A DNA stretch of 64,000 bases from Acestrorhynchus altus (taxonomy: Eukaryota > Chordata > Actinopteri > Characiformes > Acestrorhynchidae), in assembly GCA_034509495.1 (NCBI GenBank), contig CM067507.1, positions 26,960,385 through 27,024,384 on the forward strand, written 5' to 3'. Shown here one piece after another: positions 43,599 through 54,000 of the stretch; position 1 is the first letter of the stretch; each line of letters starts with the position of its first letter. Below the pieces are notes generated by a model, which was not told the origin of the DNA, did no database searches, and saw only the letters and a program-made list of their open reading frames with translations. Both the position numbers and the translations under genes were made by a program.

Positions 43599-46500
43599 AC
43601 ATGCATTTCAGCAATGGGTGCAACTTAAAAGAAGCTAAATGCATTCATTAGGAGTGTCCACACACATTTGAATGTACGTCAGTGTGTTGTTTTTTCCTCT
43701 GTCCACAAGACAACACTGCAAATGGAGTTCAAAATATCTTCGTCCCTTCGGTGAACAAAAAGCCAAAACACACAGAAAACGTACAAGGCCTTGAACAAGA
43801 CTATAAAACAACAGGTTAGATCTGTTGTACCTCCTGTATAAGACAGTCAGTTCAATTGACATGTATGATCACCTGAGGGAGTGTAGAACAGAAGGGCTGA
43901 GCAGCCGCTCTCCAAACAGCTGCTTATAGTCACACAGATCAAACTCACACTGGCTGCTCATCTGAACCACAAAACACTTGAAGAAATGGCAGAGGTTCTG
44001 GTTTCCAGATACTGCTAATCCTGCAGTAATGTCTAGAGCTTAAGTGAACTGGATCTGAAGGATCTGGCATCAGAGAACTCTAAATCTCATCAGCTGTACA
44101 ATTAAACCATAATTATGTCCCACATGACCACACAATAAGAGCACCCAGACAGGTTACAGCAGCACTGAGACCTAACCTGTCTAAGACCATCTAAGAATGA
44201 ATATCTACAGCATATTTAAAGTGTTTCCAGATGCTGAACTTTACCACCTGAGTACTCTTTCCTGTGCAACCTAAACTAAACTTGTGCAACATCCAGTTTG
44301 AAATACAGACAAAAATACAACAAACTAATATTTGCTTCCCTGGGTTTCTATGTAGATCAAATGCACTAAATTCACAGAGCAGTATAGTGCTTTGCTCATG
44401 CCTGAAGAGAACAGTACATAAGGCTTGAATCACAATGTATGGAGGCCTGCACTTCAGTACCATCATAACTTGCACCAGTTTCATAGGCCACTCCTAAAAA
44501 ATACACGGTAAACGAAATGACTAGAACGTTTTGTTTTTGTAGGGTTAGTCTGATACCAGAGTTATTTTCTTAGGATTTATTTTTCCCCACCTGTAAATAG
44601 CATCAGTTTGGGATGTTTTATGGAAATATAATATTGTTCACTCTGTGTCATTTTATCAAGAATCACCTGATGTTTGCATTGAAATTAACTTTCTAAAGCA
44701 TCCAAACTAGGCCTGCATGATACTGGAAAAAACATTGCATAATTTTGTTGTTCTGCGATATATACACACACACACACACACACACCCTATATATATATAT
44801 AATTGTGTGATATTAAAAGACACACAAATTTTCACCAGGTACAGGGCCCTATCATTTCTGTGATCTCATTTTATAGAGAGAGGAAAAATGTTTCAAAGGT
44901 GTCATTGATTCAACATGCAATATAAATGAAGCAGTTTCTCCCATATTGCAGTAAAATGTACTGGTCACACTGAAATGGTCACTGGTAATTCACTCTCATT
45001 AAAATGAAAACCAAGTGAATATTCCTTTTGTTTCAAGCAGCAAAAACTTTTTTTCTTTAATTTTACAGGTTTTAGATTGCATTGGATATTTCACATCCTG
45101 CAGTGGGACTATTGCAAATGCACACATTGTGACAACAATGCTAAAACAATATATTGTGCAGCCCTACTTCAGACCATGTCAATCAAACCAGATGCAATCA
45201 GGCTCATCCATAAACCTGACAGTCCAATAAGTATTTGACTTTAAAAGCATTTGGTCAGATGTGATAGATGTGTAATTTTACAAACTAAATATTTACTCCT
45301 GATCAGTCAGTCAGTCACCTTTTCCCTCATTTAAAATAAATGCACTGAGAATGTAAAATTTGTGAACACGTATATTATATTTACTATATTTTCTATGGTG
45401 CTTTCAAAAAGTCCATCATCTTAAAAATAAAACAGTCCAAGTGAAAAATAAATACCATGCTTTCCAGCCCTAATGCATAAGCTTATTTCTGATATTGTCA
45501 ATTTTATTAAAAAAATAAACCTCTCACTTTCACGTTTGTCTCACAGGGCATATTACCCATAAATCATCATTTCATATCACACTGTTTTGCTATTATTCTC
45601 TAAAGTATGATGGCATGTGCTCACTCTACACATCTGATTTTTATTCCATCACTGTGCACCAGCTCAGCAGGTGGCAAATATGATATTAAACAATGCTATC
45701 ATTTTACACTTCCCACCACTCACACCTACAATCAAATATAAACAAAGGACTAGTGTTTTTCAGGGGTCGTCCTAGTCACCAAATCCGAAACTCACAGCGG
45801 TAAAATGCTTCTGATAAAGCTGCAAGAAATGCATGACGCATGTCAGGACCAGGTTAGGGTTACAAGATAAATCTTAATTTCCTCCAGGGTTCAAATATCT
45901 ACAATTCCTACTGTGTGGGACTACGCAACAACGTTTTTTAATCCACCTTCATTCCAGTGTTAATTTAATGATAAACATGATAAACCCACATGCATTGTTA
46001 TGTTTCTAAATGATAAGTGCTATTTTAACAGGTCATTCACTGACTTCATATATAAAAAAACATAGTAATGAAGTTGTTAAATAAATAAATACTTGCTGTT
46101 ATCAGAAATTGCTTGACGGCTTTTAGAAACATGTATTATAGAAATCATACATTTGACATGCTTCACCTCAGTGAACCTGCTTTCAACCATGTACACACAA
46201 CAATGGGGAACTGCTCCTTTCAATAATTCCAAAAGTTCCATTCAATGATCTAAAGTCCTTTAAGTTTTAACTATTCCACAGCCATCTACTGCCAGTTAAG
46301 GAACACGATTAGAAGGAATGTTAGATCTAGATTAGAGCCTATAAATCACATTTCAGTCACTGTTCTCTGCCTTGTAACCCTGCTAGCAACGACCCAGGAG
46401 AAGAGCCAGATAAACCAAATCAATCTGGAAAATTCAATTGTGTGGCTTTGCGATTTACACTATTTACTCTGGTAATTGCCTAATCGACTTTGCTTTTCTG

Positions 46501-48018
46501 GCAATGGATCATTCGGGGGAACAGACAGAGAACAGATAACAGACCACTTTGCAAGCTCACTTGCACTCAGTGTGATGTGTGATTAAAAACAGTTTCTTCT
46601 ACCAGGTGAAGAGATCAGAAAGGTTACAAAAGGCTAAAGGGTTCTACAGAGTGCTGCAAAGGGCGATCTGACATATACAGTGTCTCGTAAAAGTATTTGT
46701 GTTTTGCTACCTGACAACCTGGAATTAATTAATTAATAATCAAATTAATTTACAGAACTTGCCAACAACTTTGAAATTTACATTTTGTTTGTGAAGCAAA
46801 CAAACAAACAACTTTTTATGCATAACTATTCACCCCACATTTGCCACTTGTAAATATGACCATTCCTCAAGGCAAAACTGATCTGACCACTGATTCTCAA
46901 TTGGATTAAGGTCTGGGTTTGACGAGGCATTTCAAAACATTTACATGTTCCCCCTTAAAACCACTCGAGTGTTACTTCAGCAGTATGCTTTGGGTCATTG
47001 TCTTATTGGAAGGTGAATCTCAGGCTCAAATCACTGACAGAGCGTTTTGCCCAAGAATATCTCTGTATTTAGCCCAATTCATCTTCTCCACAGCATGATG
47101 CTTCCACCACCATGTTTTACTGTGGGGATGGTGAACTAACATTTCTTCTTGTCCTTGGTGGCCGAAATGTAAAATTTTGGTCTCATCTGATCAAGGTTCC
47201 TTAATTTAACTGGTCTTAACATTCACTCATCTCTATTACATAAATAGATTTTTTACGGTATCATTCAAATACTTTTCAGCAGCTCTTTTATTTGACAGAA
47301 TGCAGGATATTAAACAGGGTAAGTTCTGAGTAAATGGTAAATGATTTGGCCTGAATACCCGAGATAAGACTAAACTAGACTAAACTATTTACTCACTTTG
47401 AGCAGCCAGTTACATACATACAAACACATATACAAACACATAAACAATTATAAATGTAAATACCATAACAATATGACCCCGTCCTTGTACCTATACTCAC
47501 GGTCCACAGTATCAGCTCCACTGACCATTCAAGAGCACTTTGTAGTTCTATAATTACAGAGTGCAGTCCATCTGTTTCTCTGCATACTTTGCTAACCTCC
47601 TATCATCCTTATCTTCATTCATCAAAACCCCGCAGGACCACCACAGAGCAGATATTTTGTACTCAGCACGGCAGTGACTCTGACTAAGTGGTGGTGGGTT
47701 AATGTGCATGAGTGGAAATACACACATTGTACACATTGGCCATTTTCTTAACATTAATTGGTTTAGTATGTGTGTTTCTGAAGCTAAAAATGACCAAACT
47801 GTGCTGGAGTATGGCCAGGTCCAGAGCTTGGGACCTCTTCTCCAAACATTCCCAAACACAAAATATAACACTTTGAATTCATCCCCCAAGTGAACTGACA
47901 TCTATACAAAAGTCTGCAAAAAATTAAATGATACCAAATTTGAAATGTGATTTATATGTAAACCTAAATAAACTATGAAAGTGGTCAGATATAGCCTCAG
48001 TAAGATTTGCAAAGCTTT

Positions 48019-48061
<43 letters not shown>

Positions 48062-51000
48062 CGCACACACATGCACACACATGCACACACATGCACACAC
48101 ATGCACACATGCACACACATGCACACACATGCACACACATGCACACACACACACATGCACACACACACACATGCACACACACACACATGCACACACACAC
48201 GCACACACACACACACAGTTTTTAGCTGTTTAGTAATTAACATATTTAAATTAAATTTGTGTTAGAAGTATATCAATGGGTGCGAATATGTTAATATCAA
48301 AAATATACATTACATTATTCGTTCAAATCTACACTGGAATAGCGCTCACACACTCATGGGATATGGTTAGCTGTGTATTTTCTGTCTGTGACTAGTGGAG
48401 TGTGTGTAGTTTGAGCATGAGTCTACTTTTAGATGCTCATCTTAAGTGAAGTGTTTCAACTAAAAATAGCCCATTTTAAAGCTTAGTATTAGGCGAGGTC
48501 TGGATAAACCCAGTAAACTCTGCATGCGCCTCCTACATGACAAAATTAGACAAAATGGACCGATCTAACAAAAATGGACCTATCTGCCTTTCAGGTCGGG
48601 GTGTAGGAACGAATTGTCCCAATTGTCAGGTTTGATAAAACTTTTAATTTTGACAAGAAAACAAACCCAATAAATCTGAAACCTTAGAGGTGACTGAAAA
48701 AAGAAAGTCATCTGAATGTGAGTGTCTGCAGAACCCAAGCCACTTATTCCATTATTACACCTTTAATGTAGGATTCAGTTCCCAACCAGCCAGGATCAAA
48801 TAGTGCAGCAGGTTATAAACTATTCATACCCACTCTGTAAAAAGTACAAGATTCTTGATGAATGTTTGGAGGTTCTTCAGTTTTAATTATTTAAATTATG
48901 GTGCTTCAAAGAAACTTCAAGAAACATTTGTCGTTTTATTGAAGGTTCCTTAAAGTGCCTTAAGAAGTTAATCCACAGTTTGAAATTGAAGAACCTCCAA
49001 ATGTTCCTCAATTATCTTTTTACAGTGTTGCAACAGACTTGTGGTGGGATGGTTCATTTTGCAGGAGTATGTCTGTATGATAAACCAACACAAAGGTTCA
49101 TTAAATGAATGCACTGAACAAACCAACAAGCTGAGGAGTTCAACGACCTAAATGAAGGTGTTCTTTAGTACACATAATATTTTACATTCAGACAGCTATA
49201 TCTAATCCTCATCAAAGTAAGTGAAGGGAAATTAATTTCACCCTCAAAAATGTAGCCGAGTGAAAGCAAGTCAGCACATGGCTCCACAGCAAGCAGCTGA
49301 TACGGAGCTCAGTCTGGAGGAATGTTCCCTAAATTCCTCTAAAATCACTTAAAAATTCTTCTACAATTGTGCCTCCAAATGAACAAGCCTTCTTATAGTT
49401 TAATATCCCAAAACAGGAGTCCTTGCAAGTTGTTTAAAGAATCCGTTTTGTTCATTAATTCACCTTCTATAATCTCAGCATACATTCGCAATACCTCCAG
49501 CTGAACATAGTTATGTCCAGACATGTCACACAGATCACTTCTTCCAAACAAATGGTGCTGAAAACAAAGCTGGCATGCTCACTCAGAGACCCCCGACATA
49601 TCTGTCTGATCAATCACTGCATTCCTTAGCCCTTAAATACAAAAGCCAGTGTTACAATACCCACATTAGCTTACACACCAGGCCTGGAGCTCTGCAGTAG
49701 ATGACCTGAGCTATTCAAGAGCTTGTACACTACCGGTCCAAAATTTTTGATTTTTTCCCCACAGTTTTTAATGACATTTAAGAACTTCAAGACCAGTGAA
49801 TAATCTTACATGGTACAAAGGTAAGTCTGGGATTGACAGACCGGTCTGTAACAATGAAAGTGAATGAAGCTTTGAGGATTGTTGTAAACTATTTATAATT
49901 CAATGCTCTTGTAAACAAAGAATTCAAATGAAATTAAACAAATAAAAGCAATGTTGGAACAGACTGAATTTCTGCACTCTTTCTGCTGCAGTATATAACA
50001 TTTCAAGTTCTGATTGCTCTCAAAATGATAAGAAAGTTCAGCATTATACCTCTTAAAGGTGTGGCAAGTATGGTTTCCTACATCAGGGATAGGCAAGCAG
50101 AAGTCAGGCACCTACCCCTGCCCTACACCATCAAAACTGAAGAGGTCTGACAGACTCAAATCCACAACCGCATCAGAAGACAAGTTTATGAGAGTAAACA
50201 ATGTTCCTAAGTTCAGCCGTGTAACTCCTCTACTGCATTCTCTTCACTGGCTTCCTGTAGCTAAACATCAGATTCAAAACCTTGATGATGGCCTGCAAAG
50301 CCAAAAATAGACCAGCCCCTCCGCACTTGATGGCAATGGTCAAAACCCACCCCAGCTCAACTTGACCCACCATCCTTCACAACGCATGGAAGACAAGCAT
50401 CCAGACTCTTTGTACTTCCCCTGGGGGCCCCAACAGCTGAGTCACTCACTGTCTTCAAACACTGACTGAAGACCATCTCTTTCAAGTGCATTTACCTCAT
50501 TAAAGGCTTCTAATTAACAAAGTCTTGTGTGATAAAGTGCACTGAGTATCAATGTCTCCATTCTGACATTTGTATTTACCAGCATCTAAGCTTGAGGAAT
50601 GTGTGGATTCTAGTCTCTTCTAACTAGCTAAGGATTTTTTCTGAGTGAACCTCAAAGCACTTTTCGTAAGCTGCTTTGGATAAGAGTGTCTGCCAAATGT
50701 TGTAAACGTAACAGTGTGAGACAGACATCTCACATAAAGACCCCTTGTAGTTCAGACTAACTCTGGACCAAGTCTCAGTTTCAGCTGAGAAGAAAAGACT
50801 TGAGCTTGAGGTCTAACAGGTGGAGCTGCATAACAAATGTCATTGCTAACATGGAAAAATAAGAAATGCTGACTTGGCCTGGGTCATCCAACAGTGTTAA
50901 AGTGGAGAACTGAAATAATTATTGGGGGTATTCCAAAACTTTAGACTGGTAGTGTAATTAAAAACACAATATGGCTACTTTAGATGTTTCAGTTCATATC

Positions 51001-54000
51001 TACAAAAGGCAAATTCAAGAGCAGATCTGAATTTGTCCATCACATTTTGTCCCAAAAGACTACAGTTTACTTTATTTGGTCTAAATCACACACAGCCATT
51101 CAGGCATAATTGTACAAGGAGAAGTTTCAATTTGATGGAAATGCCAGTGATATTAGATGATGTATTTAGAGGACACTTGAGAAGAACGCTTACACAACAC
51201 ACTAAAATACCTGTATCTACTGTGTATTATGAATGAATTTGATGTATTTTACTGTGTTTACCGCCCTATCTAAATAAAATCTTACATTCCACATCTCCGA
51301 AATATGTGATCTGTGACAAGCCTGAACATAACCAGTTCATATGTAGGCTGTAGGTACACTCGTGCCATAAATAGTTCTTTAGGTGAAGTCACAGAGAATG
51401 TATGAAGAACACAGTTTACAGTTCTTCACACTTAACTCCTTCAAAAACAATTGCGAAGCCAGAGAAAGTATAGAGGGTGAAACAGTAAACACCAACTTTG
51501 AGCAAGTACAGGCCAATGCTAGAGGTAGCCGTAGCCTGGTGGTGAAGGAACCAGCCTTGTGACTGGTTTATATCTTTATCCTTTGTTTCATGTGATGTTC
51601 ACATTTTTATTTTTGATTTCATAAAACTGCTCTGTGACAACAATTGTAAAAAGCTCTGTACAAATACGTTTTGATTTGATGGTTGCCAGGTCAATTCTCT
51701 GAACTGGCAGGACATGACTGAAGTGCCCATGGATAGGGCTGCCCACTGCTCTGGGCATGTATGCTCACTGTCCCCTAGTGTGTGTGAGAGACTGCATGAA
51801 TTGGTTAAATGCAGAGGACAAATTCTATGAAGAAAAAAATAAACAAACAAAATAAAGCCTGCAAGAACCCATACTTTTGGATCGGAGACCATCAGGAGGA
51901 GCATTCAGAGATTTGAACTCCAACTAAAGTGGAAATGATATCTTTCAGAAACATACAGAAATTTCTTTTCACTCTAATATTGTAATCACTTATAATTATA
52001 CACTTACTTCCATATCTGGAAATAAGTTAGAGCAGTGCAGTCCAGTCCAGTTCTGAATGTTGGAAATAAAAAATAATCACACTACTACACAGAATTACAG
52101 CGAGAATCCAAACGGCTTCATTAAGAACATTCCAACAAATTCACCTTGAGTAAAAGCAACAAAACGGCATTCTTCATTCTCCATATTAGTCACGTGTGGG
52201 ATGAAGTCTTTAACTCTAGAAGATTCATGAACATCAAGTTCAAAGTGTTTACAGAATCACATCTGAATATCCAACTGAACTTTACATGAACTTTTTCTTT
52301 CTACACAGAGAGTCCAATTCTTCTTTCGGCTGCTCCCTTTAGGGGTCACCACAGCGGATCATCATATTTATCATCCGCATTATAGTTTTGGCACAAGTTT
52401 TACGACAAATGCCCTTCCTGAAGCAACTCTGACCATGTATCCAGGCTTGGGACCGGCACCAGAAGTGCACAAACTACACCCCTAATGGCTGGTTTCTACA
52501 CAGACAGTCTACATTATTTGTAATTCCTATAATATAAGGAATGGTGATGAACAAGGATGATGAATAAGCATGATGAATTATTTAACGGAGCCTGGTTTTC
52601 ATGAACACTAATTGAAATTACATTTCCATAGAAATCACAGTGTTTAATAATGAGTCATAAGGTTTGTCAGCTTCATGTCTGATTAGACAGAGTAATAAAG
52701 CTGGTCAGAATCTCTGATGAAACCAACGCTGAGTCTGAGTCAATCAGTCGTGCAGACGAACGTTCAGACATTTAGAGACAGTTTGAGAGATTTGCCTTCC
52801 TATTAATTTCACAGCTTTATAAAATGCTGTTCTCCACGCTGAAACATCAGCACTGATCAGACGTGAACAATATCATTCTGGGCAAGATGATGATATTACA
52901 ATAAAACCTTGCAGCACAATAGTTCTCTGAGCATAATGTGCACACTGATCTGGAGGACTTGTGAGGACACTGATGAACTTCATTATACATTACAAACAGA
53001 AGAGAATGAGTCCTGGTTAAGTGGATTTAGGGCAGTGCAAGGTGTGATATTGAACCTGTCTGTATCAGTTTTAGGGATGGCCAACGTGACAGTATTTTAG
53101 TGTATGGTGATACATCTGGTTATTGAGATACACAATATACTGTTCCGAGCATATTGTGGAAATGATCAGTGCTTAAAGAGAACTGACCGACTGTGTTCAG
53201 TCCTGATTAATTGGAGGACATTTGCTGCACATTTAGAATATAAATGAAGGTACAGAGTACGGGAGAGTAGTTATATAGTACTGCCTCCTTTTTCTGCACG
53301 CTTCAGGGGAGACAGAGAAGTGGCTGATGTTTGTTTTGCGATTTAACCATAAAAACGTTACCAAACAGCAGAAAATTAGTTAAGTTACAGCAAAACCTTC
53401 TTACCACTCTATCACGCTGGCTATGACCCTAGTCCAAAAATCACTGGCTACCAGCCTCCTTTCACTAGCATTAGCGCACCAACTATGGCCTTTATCCTAA
53501 AGCACTAACACAGCATAAGTATGCCGATTACTGGCCTCCTCCAACATCACTACCATGGTGTTAGAGTTCCATTTACAACCCTCCGCAAAATTGCCACTGC
53601 AGCATTAATATGCTGACTATCGGTCTCATTAGCACTGTTTTTAGGCCAGGCTCCTTATCCACACAGACATCACATCATAATAAACCAACCACTATCCTGA
53701 GACCTTACTCTGAGATTATTTTTATGTTCTAAAAGTCAAACATTATCAGAGGAACACAACCAGCTACATGTTTCAGTAATTTAACTGCACATTAGAAAAG
53801 GACAAAACTGATGCACTTTGCCCGTGTGTCAAAACGTTGTAATAAATATTGCATGAAAATAAATATAATCTGTATGCAGTGTTTTTGACACACAGTTTAC
53901 TGTCTGTAACTGCTTTTTTGACCAATCAAACTTTAGATATCATAAACTTAAAAGACACATATAACACAGACATCAGGATCATTTTTGGATTGTGTTATAT

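Larger units (their letters stand above)
40809..43872. other. gene X intron 9, filled by a Tc1-type transposon and microsatellites
   Basis: Besides the transposon (41627-43157), its flanking TA/CA arrays and a GT array, nothing gene-like is seen. Confidence 0.6.
44021..49463. other. gene X intron 8
   Basis: No additional exon recognised on either strand. Contains a dispersed AT-rich element (44705-45170), a Tc1 relic (46673-47235), a palindromic-element fragment (47525-47715), a CA-rich higher-order array (48019-48219) and a MITE (48831-49026). Confidence 0.55.
49558..52007. other. gene X intron 7
   Basis: Mostly occupied by a DNA transposon with nested L2 (49727-50957) and a SINE (51520-51835). 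The remaining sequence shows nothing gene-like. Confidence 0.55.

Noticed and set aside
44191..44484. 97-codon minus-strand ORF as an extra gene X exon
   Set aside because: No acceptor/donor pair places it in frame between exons 8 and 9, which already match in phase.
47902..48265. Long ORFs over the CA array on both strands
   Set aside because: Low-complexity Cys-Val and His-Thr repeats produced by (CA)n; present in every frame.
51525..51570. tRNA-like sequence
   Set aside because: Lacks a complete cloverleaf and is followed by a SINE body, so it is a SINE head, not a tRNA gene. The same applies to 11690-11830 and 59640-59745.
52008..52052. 45-nt version of gene X exon 7 (NWTGLHCSNLFPDME)
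   Set aside because: Reads well by itself in phase 0, but exon 6 delivers phase 1, in which the 45-nt exon has an in-frame TAA.
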